Shown here piece after piece: positions 18,635-27,476 of a stretch of DNA of 64,000 nucleotides (positions are counted from its first letter, which is position 1; each line of letters starts with the position of its first letter). Location of the stretch: positions 744,001-808,000 of the forward strand of contig NZ_AP022615.1 of NCBI RefSeq assembly GCF_010730745.1, read 5' to 3'. Under the pieces are notes generated by a model. It saw only the letters and a program-made list of their open reading frames with translations. It searched no databases and was not told where the DNA came from. The DNA comes from Mycobacterium heidelbergense (lineage in GTDB: Bacteria > Actinomycetota > Actinomycetes > Mycobacteriales > Mycobacteriaceae). Position numbers and translations under genes: made by a program.

Positions 18635-19145
18635 ACGGCCGGAAGCTGCCGTCGAGCACCTGCAGATGGCCGATCGTGCGCCCGGTGACCACGGCGGGGT
18701 CCACCAGCGCCAATTCCACTGCTGCGTGGGCGAATTCGTCGGCCGGGGCGGTATCCACGAATTCCCGGGCGTAGTAAGCCAGGCCCGGCGTAAGAATCGG
18801 TTTGGACGGCGACAGCGCGTTTACGGCGACATTGTGGCCGGCGAGATCGAACGCCGCGCACTGGGTCAGGTGCTCGAGGGCCGCTTTGGACCCGCCGTAA
18901 CCGGGGAGGACTCCGCCGCTGCGGTCCGGGTAGGGCCCGTCGCCGGGCATCCTCGACGCGACCGACGTGATGTTGACGATCGAGCCACCGCCCGCGTCGA
19001 TCATGTCGGGGCACACCCTTTGCATCAGCTCGTAGGCCACGGCCACCGCCGCCCCCTCCGCGGCGAGGGCCACCGCGATCGCCCGGCCGAGGCCGCGGCT
19101 GGCGCCGGTGACGATCGCCGCCCTCCCCGCGAGCCGCTGGGTCAT
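18621..19145 (-). CDS. short-chain dehydrogenase with large internal in-frame deletion (probably inactive)
   Basis: 174 aa, against about 250-300 for classical SDRs. The N-terminal cofactor loop TGASRGLG (residues 13-20) and first helix are intact; then AVAVA joins directly to YELMQRVCPDMIDAGGG, which belongs to helix 4. The missing piece would hold the beta-2 cofactor-specificity region and the NNAG motif. Serine (ITSVASR) and YGGSK active-site elements remain. The junction lies at about 19034/19035, in a short GTGGCC repeat context that could have favoured recombination. ATG overlaps the TetR stop by 4 nt. No stop codon breaks the frame, so it may still be translated, but a working cofactor fold is unlikely. 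Confidence 0.8.
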   Translation of the reverse strand: MTQRLAGRAAIVTGASRGLGRAIAVALAAEGAAVAVAYELMQRVCPDMIDAGGGSIVNITSVASRMPGDGPYPDRSGGVLPGYGGSKAALEHLTQCAAFDLAGHNVAVNALSPSKPILTPGLAYYAREFVDTAPADEFAHAAVELALVDPAVVTGRTIGHLQVLDGSFRPFTLS

Positions 19146-19744
19146 CCCGTCACCCCATGCACGACGATCGCGGTCGTCTGCTCCACCCACGCTTCGTCCA
19201 GCTTTTCCTGCGGGCGCAGCAGCATCCGCAGCATCGTCGCTCCCCCGATCAACTCGATCAACCGATCCGGGTCCACGCCTCGATGCGCCTCGCCCCGGTC
19301 GACGGCCTCGCGCAGGCGCACCCTGACCGCGGCGAACACGCCGGCGAAGCGCGACATCACCCGGTCGTTGAGGGCGGGATCGGCCGTCATGTCGGCGACC
19401 AGACCGGGCAACGCGGCGCGCACCACCGGCGTGGTGAACACGTCGCGGGTGGCCTCGATCATCATCCGGACGTCGGCGGCGATGTCGCCGGCCGGAGTCT
19501 CCAACGCGGAAGGCGCCGTCGGGAACACCGCCTCGTGCACCAGCTCGGCCTTGCTCGACCACCGGCGGTACAGCGCCGATTTCGTGGTGCCCGCCCGCTC
19601 GGCGACCGCGGCCAGGCTAAGGTTCGAATAGCCGATTTCCACAAGAAGTTCCGCGGTCGCCGACAGGATCGCCGAGTCGATGCGGGGATCCCGGGGGCGG
19701 CCGGCGCCGGGGGCCTTGTCAAGGTCGGACGGGTCTGCTTTCAT
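19142..19744 (-). CDS. TetR family transcriptional regulator (Rv3167c-like)
   Basis: 200-aa regulator with an N-terminal TetR helix-turn-helix (about residues 22-68: ELLVEIGYSNLSLAAVAERAGTTKSALYRRW) and an alpha-helical C-terminal ligand/dimer domain. Divergent from the Rv3168-like gene, as Rv3167c is in M. tuberculosis, where this regulator influences that neighbourhood and phthiocerol lipid traits. An upstream in-frame extension of 28 residues was rejected; ATG at 19744 is preceded by AGGTAGC. It is the first gene of a two-gene operon with the broken SDR. Confidence 0.88.
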   Translation of the reverse strand: MKADPSDLDKAPGAGRPRDPRIDSAILSATAELLVEIGYSNLSLAAVAERAGTTKSALYRRWSSKAELVHEAVFPTAPSALETPAGDIAADVRMMIEATRDVFTTPVVRAALPGLVADMTADPALNDRVMSRFAGVFAAVRVRLREAVDRGEAHRGVDPDRLIELIGGATMLRMLLRPQEKLDEAWVEQTTAIVVHGVTG

Positions 19745-19758
19745 AACGCTACCTACCG

Positions 19759-19765
19759 TATCGTA
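19759..19765. promoter_or_regulatory. overlapping divergent -10 elements between TetR and Rv3168-like genes
   Basis: On the reverse strand TACGAT (19760-19765) and on the forward strand TATCGT (19759-19764) both fit the mycobacterial -10 pattern TANNNT and overlap almost completely. They would give short leaders for both genes in the 58-bp spacer, so a single bound regulator could block both. No clear TetR palindrome was found. Confidence 0.35.
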
Positions 19766-19802
19766 ATTGCCTCGAAGAAGTCCCGACGAATGGAGGCACC
19801 CC

Positions 19803-20945
19803 GTGGCCACCGAACCGGCGCTCGACAATGTCGAGCGACTTCAGCGCTCCAGCCGCGACGTCACGACGGTGCCGGCGGTGATGTCGCAATGGCTGTCGAC
19901 CGTGCTACCCGGCGGGGCGAAACCCGAGGTGACCGTGGAAAGCGGCGTCGACTCCACGGGCATGTCGTCGGAAACCATCATCTTGACGACCCGCTGGCAG
20001 CGGGACGGGCAGCCGGTCGAGGAAAAGCTGGTGGCCCGGGTCGCGCCCACCGCCGAGGACGTGCAGGTCTTCCCGACCTACCGGCTTGACCACCAGTTCG
20101 AGGTGATACGCAAGGTCGGCGAGCTCACCGACGTCCCGGTCCCGCGCGTGCGCTGGCTCGAGACCACCGGCGACGTCCTGGGGACGCCGTTCTTCCTGAT
20201 GGATCACGTCGACGGTGTGGTGCCCCCCGACGTCATGCCCTACACCTTCGGCGGCAACTGGTTCGCCGACGCGCCCCCCGAGCGCCAGCGCGAATTGCAG
20301 GACGCCACGGTCGGGGTGCTTGCGACGCTGCATTCAATCCCCCACGCGGAGAAGACGTTCGCCTTCCTGTCCGAAGGTCAGGACGGCGACACCGCGCTGC
20401 GCAGGCACTTCAACTGGGTGCGGTCCTGGTACGACTTCGCGGTGCCCGACATCGGCCGATCGCCGTTGCTGGAGCGGACTTTCGACTGGCTGGAAGACAA
20501 CTGGCCCGCCGAGACGGCCGCGCGCGAGCCGGTGCTGCTCTGGGGCGACGCGCGGGTGGGCAACGTGTTGTACCGCGACTTCCGACCGGTGGCGGTGCTG
20601 GACTGGGAGATGGTCACGCTGGGGCCACGCGAGCTGGATGTCGCGTGGATGATCTTCGCGCACATGGTGTTTCAGGAGTTGGCCGGTCTGGCGACGCTGC
20701 CCGGGCTGCCCGGCGTGATGCGCGAGGACGACGTGCGCGCCACCTATAAGGCGCTCACCGGCGTCGAGGTGGGTGACCTGCACTGGTTTTACGCCTACTC
20801 GGGGGTGATGTGGGCGTGCGTGTTCATGCGGACCGGCGCCCGACGGGTGCACTTCGGCGAGACCGAGAGACCCGATGATGTCGAGTCGCTGTTCTACCAC
20901 GCCGGATTGATGAAACGTCTTATCGGAGAGGAAAGTTCATGCTAG
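19803..20945 (+). CDS. aminoglycoside phosphotransferase-fold protein (Rv3168-like)
   Basis: 380-aa protein kinase-like/APH-fold phosphotransferase, close throughout to M. tuberculosis Rv3168 (start VATEPALDNVERLQRSSRDVTT). The catalytic loop LLWGDARVGNVLY and the metal-binding VAVLDWEM are intact (Brenner motif with Asp in place of His-Gly-Asp). The substrate is unknown; related genes are often called acyl-CoA dehydrogenase-associated phosphotransferases. GTG start with GGAGG six bases upstream. Followed with 7-nt overlap by the Rv3169-like gene, so the two form an operon opposite the TetR gene. Confidence 0.9.
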   Translation: MATEPALDNVERLQRSSRDVTTVPAVMSQWLSTVLPGGAKPEVTVESGVDSTGMSSETIILTTRWQRDGQPVEEKLVARVAPTAEDVQVFPTYRLDHQFEVIRKVGELTDVPVPRVRWLETTGDVLGTPFFLMDHVDGVVPPDVMPYTFGGNWFADAPPERQRELQDATVGVLATLHSIPHAEKTFAFLSEGQDGDTALRRHFNWVRSWYDFAVPDIGRSPLLERTFDWLEDNWPAETAAREPVLLWGDARVGNVLYRDFRPVAVLDWEMVTLGPRELDVAWMIFAHMVFQELAGLATLPGLPGVMREDDVRATYKALTGVEVGDLHWFYAYSGVMWACVFMRTGARRVHFGETERPDDVESLFYHAGLMKRLIGEESSC

Positions 20946-22054
20946 GCCCGCTCGACGAGTTCCCGGTACATCAGGTTCCCCAGCCGATCGCGTGGCCCGG
21001 TTCGTCGGACCGCAACTTCTATGACCGCTCCTACTTCAACGCCCACGACCGCACCGGCAACATCTTTTTGATCAGCGGCATCGGCTACTACCCCAACCTC
21101 GGCGTCAAGGACGCGTTCGTGCTCATCCGGCGCGGTGACACGCAGACCGCGGTGCACGTGTCCGACGCCATCGACCAGGACCGCCTCAACCAGAACGTCA
21201 ACGGCTACCGGATCGAGGTCATCGAGCCGTTGCGCAAGCTGCGGCTGATCCTCGACGAAACCGAGGGCATCGCGGCCGATCTCACCTGGGAGGGGCTGTT
21301 CGACGTCGTCCAGGAGCAGCCGCACCTCCTGCGGTCCGGCAACCGGGTGACGCTGGACGCGCAGCGGTTCGCGCAGCTCGGCACCTGGAGCGGCCGCATC
21401 GCCGTCGACGGGGAGGAGATCGCCGTCGACCCCGCGACGTGGCTCGGCAGCCGCGACCGGTCGTGGGGCATAAGGCCGGTCGGCGAGCCGGAGCCGGCCG
21501 GTCGGCCGGCAGACCCGCCGTTCGAGGGCATGTGGTGGCTGTACGTGCCGATGGCGTTCGACGACTTCGCCGTCGTGCTGATCATCCAGGAGGAGCCCGA
21601 CGGGTTCCGCTCGCTCAACGACTGCACCCGGGTGTGGCGCGACGGCCGCGTCGAGCAGCTGGGCTGGCCGCGGGTCACCATCCACTACCGGTCCGGCACC
21701 CGCATCCCCACCGGGGCCACGATCGACGCGACCAGACCCGACGGGACCCCGGTCCACTTCGACGTCGAGTCCAGGCTGCCGGTCCCCATCCACGTCGGCG
21801 GCGGCTACGGCGGCGACTCGGACTGGTCGCACGGCATGTGGAAGGGCGACAAGTTCGTCGAGCGGCTGACCTATGACATGACCGACCCGGCGATCGTCGC
21901 GCGGTCCGGCTTCGGGGTGATCGACCACGTGGGCCGCGCGCTGTGCCGCGACGGCGACGGGAGCCCGGTGGAGGGCTGGGGTCTCTACGAGCACGGCGCG
22001 CTGGGCCGCCACGACCCGTCGGGCTTCAAAGACTGGTTAACCGTCGCGCCCTAG
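20939..22054 (+). CDS. conserved hypothetical protein (Rv3169-like)
   Basis: 371-aa protein with no signal peptide or membrane segment, rich in beta-strand-like Asp/Trp-containing stretches (WLGSRDRSWGIRPVGEPEP, GMWWLYVPMAFDDFAVVLIIQEEPDG). Matches the size and position of M. tuberculosis Rv3169. Enzyme activity is not known; the fold may be lipocalin/hydroxyneurosporene-synthase-like. ATG overlaps the end of the preceding gene and has GGAGAGGAAAG upstream. Its TAG stop lies within a CTAG shared with the stop of the convergent LLM gene. Confidence 0.82.
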   Translation: MLGPLDEFPVHQVPQPIAWPGSSDRNFYDRSYFNAHDRTGNIFLISGIGYYPNLGVKDAFVLIRRGDTQTAVHVSDAIDQDRLNQNVNGYRIEVIEPLRKLRLILDETEGIAADLTWEGLFDVVQEQPHLLRSGNRVTLDAQRFAQLGTWSGRIAVDGEEIAVDPATWLGSRDRSWGIRPVGEPEPAGRPADPPFEGMWWLYVPMAFDDFAVVLIIQEEPDGFRSLNDCTRVWRDGRVEQLGWPRVTIHYRSGTRIPTGATIDATRPDGTPVHFDVESRLPVPIHVGGGYGGDSDWSHGMWKGDKFVERLTYDMTDPAIVARSGFGVIDHVGRALCRDGDGSPVEGWGLYEHGALGRHDPSGFKDWLTVAP

Positions 22055-23040
22055 CTCGGCCCTAGCGCGTCAATGATCTCTGACAGGGTCGCAAGCCCGA
22101 TCGGTGACGGCTGATACAGGCACACCGTGTCGGAGACGCCGTCGACCCGATCGCGGATGTGCGCGGCGATCTCGGCGGGCGTGCCGCAGGCGGCCAGGGT
22201 GTGCATCATCTCGTCGTCGATCAGCCCGCCCATCTCCTGCCAGCGGCCCTGCTTGGACATCGCGTTGAGCTCGGGCTGCAGGTCCTCCCAGCCGTGCGCG
22301 GCCAGGACGGGCCGGTAGGCGGGGGTCGATCCGTAGAACGCGAGCAGCCGCCGGGTGCCCGCGTCGGCGTCGGCGTCGCCCGCCGACACGATGATCTCGG
22401 GAATGATCGCGAACTCGTCGGGCGTTCGGCCGCCGGCCCGCAGGCCGTCGCGCACCGCCGGCATCGTGGCATCGTGCAGGAACCGCTTGGAGCCGAACGG
22501 CATCACCAGCAGGCCGTCGGCGTGCTCGGCGGCGGCGCGGGTCAGCCGCGGCCCGAGGGCGCCGACATAGATCGGTGGCGGACCGTAAGGGTTTGGGCCG
22601 GGGCTGAAGGCCGGCGTCATCAGCGTGTGCCGGTAGTAGTCACCCCGAAAGTCCAAGCGGCCACCGGAATTCCAGGCCTCGAAGATGGCGCGCAGCGCGG
22701 CGATCAGCTCGGTCATGCGGGCCACCGGATGGTCGAACTGCGCGCCGAACCGCTTCTCGATCTGTGGGCGGATCTGGGTGCCCAGGCCGAGGAAGAAGCG
22801 CCCGCCGCTGAGCAGCTGGTGATCGTTGGCCTGGTGCGCCAGGTGGATCGGATTGCGCGGAAACGCGATGGCCACGTTCGTCATCAGGTCCAGGCCGCCC
22901 ACCGTGGCCGCCAGCGTCAGCGGGGCGAACACGTCGTGCTGCCCCTCGAACGTGGCAACGCCGCTGGCACCGGCGTCGCGCAGGGCCCGCGCGCGCTCGG
23001 CGGCATCGGTGGGCCCGTACAACGCGGTGAAGACTTTCAT
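22051..23040 (-). CDS. LLM class F420-dependent oxidoreductase
   Basis: 329-aa luciferase-like TIM-barrel protein. Conserved features include MTNVAIAFPRNPIHLAHQANDHQLLSGGRFFLGLGTQ split over beta-3/4, and PPIYVGALGPRLTRAAAEHADGLLV. It resembles the mycobacterial F420 subfamily with TIGR03617-type architecture. Substrate unknown. ATG start at the divergent boundary with the aofH-like gene 77 bp away. The gene is not at this spot in M. tuberculosis, where Rv3169 and aofH are adjacent, so it is an insertion or a loss in that species. Confidence 0.86.
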   Translation of the reverse strand: MKVFTALYGPTDAAERARALRDAGASGVATFEGQHDVFAPLTLAATVGGLDLMTNVAIAFPRNPIHLAHQANDHQLLSGGRFFLGLGTQIRPQIEKRFGAQFDHPVARMTELIAALRAIFEAWNSGGRLDFRGDYYRHTLMTPAFSPGPNPYGPPPIYVGALGPRLTRAAAEHADGLLVMPFGSKRFLHDATMPAVRDGLRAGGRTPDEFAIIPEIIVSAGDADADAGTRRLLAFYGSTPAYRPVLAAHGWEDLQPELNAMSKQGRWQEMGGLIDDEMMHTLAACGTPAEIAAHIRDRVDGVSDTVCLYQPSPIGLATLSEIIDALGPS

Positions 23041-23117
23041 GTACCTGCTTAACCGTTGCGGGCGGGCGATCGAAAACTTACCTTACGAAACCGCCGAAAT
23101 GCGGTTGACTAGAGGAC

Positions 23118-24464
23118 GTGACAAAGCCGCCGCGGACCGTCGACGTCGTCGTGGTCGGCGCCGGCTTCGCCGGGCTGGCCGCGGCGCGGGAGCTGGCCCG
23201 GCAGGGCTATGACGTGCTGGTCCTCGAGGGCCGTGACCGGGTCGGCGGGCGATCATTCACCGGCAGCGTCGCGGGGTTGCCCGCCGATCTGGGCGGCACG
23301 TTCGTCGGCCCGACCCAGGACGCCGTCCTGGCGCTGGCGGCCGAGCTTGCGGTCCCGACCACGCCGACCCACCACGACGGCAAGAACGTCATCCAGTGGC
23401 GCGGCTGGGCGCGCCCCTACCACGGCACCATTCCGAAGCTGTCGCTGACCGGATTGCTCGACATCGGCCGGCTGCGTTGGCAATTCGAACGGATCGCCCG
23501 CGGCGTCCCGGTGGCGGCCCCGTGGGACGCGCGCCGCGCGCGCCGGCTCGACGGCATGTCGCTGGGCGAGTGGTTGCGCTCGGTGCGCGCCACCGCCTCG
23601 TCGCGCGACCTGATGGCCATCGTGGCCCGGGTGACCTGGGGATGTGAACCCGACGACGTGTCGATGCTGCACGCCGCCCGCTACACCCACGCCGCCGGCG
23701 GCCTGGACCGGCTGCTCGACGTCGAAAACGGTGCCCAGCAGGACCGATTCCCGGGCGGGACACAGCAGATCGCCGAGGCGGCGGCCGCCGCGCTGGGCGC
23801 CCGCGTGGTGCTGGGCGCGCCGGTCCGCCGCATCGACCGCCACGGTGCGGGGGTCACGGTGACGAGCGACGCCGGCTCGGTCGAGGCCGGGTTCGTCATC
23901 GTCGCGATCCCGCCGGCCCATCGCGCGTCGATCGAGTTCGCTCCCCCGCTGCCCGCCGAATACGACCAACTCGCCCGGCACTGGCCGCAGGGCCGGCTGA
24001 GCAAGGCCTACGCGGCCTACGAGACGCCGTTCTGGCGGGCCGACGGGTTCTCCGGGCAGGCGCTGTCCGACCGGGGCCCGGTGTTCATCACCTTCGACGT
24101 CAGCCCGCACGCCGACGGGCCGGGCATCCTGATGGGCTTCGTCGACGCCCGCGCGTTCGACTCGCTTCCCACCGAGCAGCGCCGCCGCGACGCGCTGCGC
24201 TGCTTCGCGTCGCTGTTCGGCGACGAGGCGCTCAAACCCCTCGACTATGTCGACCACCGTTGGGGCGCGGAGGGTTTCGCGCCGGGCGGTCCGACCGCGG
24301 CGGTGCCGCCGGGATCGTGGACGCGATTCGGGCGGTGGTTGCGCGAGCCGGTCGGTCCGATCCACTGGGCCGGCACCGAGACCGCGGACGAATGGACCGG
24401 GTTCCTCGACGGAGCGGTCAGGTCCGGCCAGCGGGCGGCCGCCGAGATCACCGCCCTGCTATGA
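23118..24464 (+). CDS. aofH: flavin-containing amine oxidase (AofH-like)
   Basis: 448-aa FAD-dependent amine oxidoreductase, same length and overall sequence type as M. tuberculosis AofH (Rv3170). N-terminal dinucleotide motif GAGFAG at residues 14-19 with EGRDRVGGRSF after it; C-terminal FAD-binding WAGTETADEWTGFLDGAVRSG. Expected to oxidise amines to aldehydes with release of hydrogen peroxide; the physiological substrate is unknown. GTG start. Last 6 bases overlap the convergent hpx-like gene. Confidence 0.9.
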   Translation: MTKPPRTVDVVVVGAGFAGLAAARELARQGYDVLVLEGRDRVGGRSFTGSVAGLPADLGGTFVGPTQDAVLALAAELAVPTTPTHHDGKNVIQWRGWARPYHGTIPKLSLTGLLDIGRLRWQFERIARGVPVAAPWDARRARRLDGMSLGEWLRSVRATASSRDLMAIVARVTWGCEPDDVSMLHAARYTHAAGGLDRLLDVENGAQQDRFPGGTQQIAEAAAAALGARVVLGAPVRRIDRHGAGVTVTSDAGSVEAGFVIVAIPPAHRASIEFAPPLPAEYDQLARHWPQGRLSKAYAAYETPFWRADGFSGQALSDRGPVFITFDVSPHADGPGILMGFVDARAFDSLPTEQRRRDALRCFASLFGDEALKPLDYVDHRWGAEGFAPGGPTAAVPPGSWTRFGRWLREPVGPIHWAGTETADEWTGFLDGAVRSGQRAAAEITALL

Positions 24465-25430
24465 GCTGATCCGGCGGACCCGGACGTCGCGGCTCACCGA
24501 TTCGGCGAGTTCCCGCAGCCGGCGGCTCACCTCGCCGGGATGCTCCAGCATCGAGCAGTGGCCGCCGGGCAGCTCGACCAGGCCGACGACGTTGGGCGCG
24601 GTCCGGGCGATCCTGCGGGACTGGCCGATCGGCGTCAGCCGATCGCGCTCGCTGCCGATGACCAGGGTCGGCACCGTCAGGCCGTCGAGGTCGAGGTGCC
24701 GTGACCCCAACGCGTCGACGAGCATCTTCGCGCAGCCCCCGCGCCCGGCCGGTGGCGTCTGCGCGAACAGCTCGTTGACGACGCGCGCGGCGCCCGGGTC
24801 GGCGTCACGCCCGACCGCGAGCATCGCGACCAGGTGGCGGCTCGGGATCCGGGCCGCGGGCGGTAGGGGAAACCCGCCGAACGCGTTGATCAGGGCGCGC
24901 GCGGCCAGGACCCGCGCCGGCGAGAACTCGCGCGGCACCGACAGCAGTTTCACCTCGCGCACCAAATCCCCGGTGGTGGTGTTGATCAGCGCCACCGCGT
25001 CGGCGCGCCGGCGCACCTTGTGGCGGTAGTGCGCCGACCAGGCGGCGATGGCGATGCCGCCCATCGAGTGTCCGGCCAGCACCGCGCGTTCCCGCGGTGC
25101 CAGCGTCGCGTCGAGCACCGAATCCAGGTCGGACGCAAGGTGTTTCAGGCTGTAGCCGCCGCGCCGCGGAACGCCGCTGCGCCCGTGGCCGCGGTGGTCG
25201 AACGCGATCACCCGGTAATCGGTGGCCAGGTCCGCGATCTGGTGCGCCCACACCCGGATCGCGCAGGTGATGCCGTGGGTCAGCACGATCGGATAGCCGT
25301 CGGGCGGGCCGAATACCTGGGCGTGCAACGGGGTTCCGTCGGTTGCGCGCACGGCCAGGGTGCGGCTTGGCGGTGGTACGTCGGGGAACCACTCAGCCGT
25401 GCCAGTCGATCGCCGAGCACCCATCGTCAT
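24459..25430 (-). CDS. hpx: alpha/beta hydrolase, non-heme haloperoxidase-like (Hpx)
   Basis: 323-aa alpha/beta hydrolase with HGITCAIRVWAHQIADLATDYRVIAFDHRGHG, nucleophile elbow AGHSMGG and catalytic histidine in ELPGGHCSML. It corresponds to M. tuberculosis Rv3171c (Hpx), but has about 25 extra N-terminal residues. Such enzymes are annotated as haloperoxidases yet usually act as esterases. Two ATGs are close: 25430 (used) and 25424, the latter with better spacing to a GAGGGGG ribosome binding site. The frame stays open far upstream but without family similarity. Confidence 0.87.
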   Translation of the reverse strand: MTMGARRSTGTAEWFPDVPPPSRTLAVRATDGTPLHAQVFGPPDGYPIVLTHGITCAIRVWAHQIADLATDYRVIAFDHRGHGRSGVPRRGGYSLKHLASDLDSVLDATLAPRERAVLAGHSMGGIAIAAWSAHYRHKVRRRADAVALINTTTGDLVREVKLLSVPREFSPARVLAARALINAFGGFPLPPAARIPSRHLVAMLAVGRDADPGAARVVNELFAQTPPAGRGGCAKMLVDALGSRHLDLDGLTVPTLVIGSERDRLTPIGQSRRIARTAPNVVGLVELPGGHCSMLEHPGEVSRRLRELAESVSRDVRVRRISS

Positions 25431-25570
25431 TCCCCCTCGAACACGGCCGCATCGCCGCACTCCGGTTGGACGCGAGTTTAGCGCGACTTCGACGGTGAAT
25501 CGGGCCGATTCGGCGAATACACGCCGCGAGTTTCCCGCGGCACCGGGTGCGATGTGAGACGCTGACAGCC

Positions 25571-26911
25571 GTGTCCCCGATGTCTCGTCGGGAGTTCTTC
25601 GCGGCAACGACGGCCGTGGCCGGCGGCGGGTTGGCGGCCGCGTGCGCGCCCCCGGACACCAAGGCGGTGCTCGTCGTTGGCGCCGGCATGGCGGGCCTGT
25701 CCGCCGCGCGCAGCCTCGCCGACGCGGGCTGGCCGGTGCGCGTGATCGAGGCCCGCGATCGCATCGGCGGCAGGGTGCACACCGACCGCGAGTGGGGTGT
25801 GCCGCTCGAGATGGGCGCGTCCTGGATCCACGGGACGACCGACAATCCGCTGATGGAGCTGGCGCGGAAGGCGCGGGCGCGGCTCGCCCCGACCGACTAC
25901 TACGGGTGGGCGAAGCTTGCGGTCGATCCCCGACTGGCGCCGCTGCGCTACGACCCGAAAGCCTGGCGCGAGTTCGTGGAACGGGCGCGTGGCCGGGTCG
26001 ACGGCGGGAGTCTCGGCGCCGCCGTCGACGCCGCGGCGGCCGGGGCACGGCTTTCCGGCGCCGACCGCGCCCAGTTGGCCTTCTATCTGACCACCGAGAT
26101 CGAGGACGAGTACGCCGCCGACGCGGATCGGCTGTCCGCCACGACATTCGACAAGGGCGATTACGCCGGCGGCGAGCAGGACGTCGTCCTCAGCGGCTAC
26201 GACGCCCTGCCGCGGCTGCTCGCCGACGGCCTTCGGATCGTGCTGAGTACGCCGGTGACCGCGATCGTGCGACGCGACGACTCCGTCACGGTGCGGGCCG
26301 CGAACCGGTCGTTCGAGGGAACCGCCGCGATCGTCACGGTCCCGCTCGGCGTGCTGAAATCCGGTGCGATCGCCTTCGACCCGCCGCTTCCCGACGGGCA
26401 CGACCGCGCGGTGCATGCGCTGGGCTTCGGCGTGCTGTCCAAGAGCTACTTCCGTTTCGACCGGCGGACGTGGGACGTGGAGAACGCCTTTTACCAGTTC
26501 CTCGGCGCCGAGCCGGGCGCCTGGTCGCAGTGGTTCACCCTGCCGGGCGCCGCGGGTCCAATCGTGTTGGCGTTCAACGCCGGTGACCGCGGCCGGTCGG
26601 CGGAGACGTCCTCCCCCGGGGATCTGATGGCCGGCGCGCTGCCCGTCGCCCGCCACCTGTTCGGCGACGACATCTCCCCGGTCGAGGTCCGGACGTCGAG
26701 TTGGAGCGTCGACCCCTACGCGCGGGGCGCCTACTCGTTCCACGCGCCCGGCTCGGGCCTGGAAGATCGGCGCCGGCTGCAGGAACCGATCGGCGACCGG
26801 CTTTACCTGGCGGGCGAGGCCGTCGGCGTCAACAATCCGGCCACCGTGACCGGCGCCGTGGTCAGCGGCCGATTCGCCGCCGGCCAATTGATGCGTCGAC
26901 TGACTGGGTGA
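25571..26911 (+). CDS. Tat-exported, lipid-anchored flavin amine oxidase
   Basis: A second FAD amine oxidase, 446 aa. From the internal ATG at 25580 the N-terminus reads MSRREFFAATTAVAGGG followed by LAAAC: a twin-arginine motif, hydrophobic stretch and lipobox with Cys at residue 22, predicting Tat export as a folded flavoprotein and attachment to the outer face of the membrane. FAD motif VVGAGMAGLSAARSL then IEARDRIGGRV; C-terminal LYLAGEAVGVNNPATVTGAVVSG. Other polyamine-oxidase-like features: GASWIHG and SSWSVDPYARGAYS. GTG at 25571 is used here; ATG 25580 is equally likely. It follows Hpx divergently and precedes a convergent SRPBCC gene. Confidence 0.85.
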   Translation: MSPMSRREFFAATTAVAGGGLAAACAPPDTKAVLVVGAGMAGLSAARSLADAGWPVRVIEARDRIGGRVHTDREWGVPLEMGASWIHGTTDNPLMELARKARARLAPTDYYGWAKLAVDPRLAPLRYDPKAWREFVERARGRVDGGSLGAAVDAAAAGARLSGADRAQLAFYLTTEIEDEYAADADRLSATTFDKGDYAGGEQDVVLSGYDALPRLLADGLRIVLSTPVTAIVRRDDSVTVRAANRSFEGTAAIVTVPLGVLKSGAIAFDPPLPDGHDRAVHALGFGVLSKSYFRFDRRTWDVENAFYQFLGAEPGAWSQWFTLPGAAGPIVLAFNAGDRGRSAETSSPGDLMAGALPVARHLFGDDISPVEVRTSSWSVDPYARGAYSFHAPGSGLEDRRRLQEPIGDRLYLAGEAVGVNNPATVTGAVVSGRFAAGQLMRRLTG

Positions 26912-26953
26912 CGGCCCGCTCATGGGTTGCCCCACAGCGGGATTCGCTCACCG

Positions 26954-27388
26954 CTAGCTCTCCAGCTCCCGCGCGCAGGCCTCGAGGATCGCAAGGAAGC
27001 CGGAGCGCAGCAGCCGATAGCTGACCGCCTCCAACAGCTTGCCCCCGGCCCAGGCCGGATGGGTGTAGTTGCTCACCCAGTCCACGTGGGTGCCGTCGCC
27101 CGACGCGGTGAAGGTCAGGGTGCCGCCCTCGTGGTTGAACGGCGGGAACGACCGGAGGATGAGGTACGAGTAGCTGCGCGGCCGGTCGTAGGCCGAAATC
27201 TCTTCCCGGAACCACGTGCCCACCGCGATCAACTCGCGCACCGCGCCCGCGCCGGGCCCCGGCGAATCCTTCGCGTACCCGGCCTTCAGGGCCAGCGGGG
27301 CGGCGGTCAGGTTCGCCGGGTCGGCCAGCCAGTCGAAAACCCGCTCGGCCGGTGCGCCGATCGTGCGCTCCACGTGAATCTCGACCAT
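26954..27388 (-). CDS. SRPBCC (START-like) family protein
   Basis: 144-aa protein with the helix-grip fold signature of polyketide cyclase/START proteins: MVEIHVERTIGAPAERVFDWLADPANL, and C-terminal helix GGKLLEAVSYRLLRSGFLAILEAC. It binds or processes a hydrophobic ligand; the ligand cannot be named. GGGGGAG sits upstream of the ATG. It lies 88 bp after the AraC-type regulator on the same strand and may be co-transcribed. Confidence 0.83.
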   Translation of the reverse strand: MVEIHVERTIGAPAERVFDWLADPANLTAAPLALKAGYAKDSPGPGAGAVRELIAVGTWFREEISAYDRPRSYSYLILRSFPPFNHEGGTLTFTASGDGTHVDWVSNYTHPAWAGGKLLEAVSYRLLRSGFLAILEACARELES

Positions 27389-27476
27389 GCGATCTCCCCC
27401 TTCGCGGTAACGCCGTTATCCACGTCCATGCTAGGCGCGCCCGACCGCCGCCGTCGTCCGGTGCGCGGACCGCCGG

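Noticed and set aside
24459..26147. 562-residue version of the Hpx-like gene
   Set aside because: The upstream half is the antisense of the Tat amine oxidase and has no hydrolase similarity; ATG at 25430/25424 fits the family.
26912..26953. Terminator between convergent amine oxidase and SRPBCC genes
   Set aside because: No inverted repeat of useful length in the 42-bp gap.
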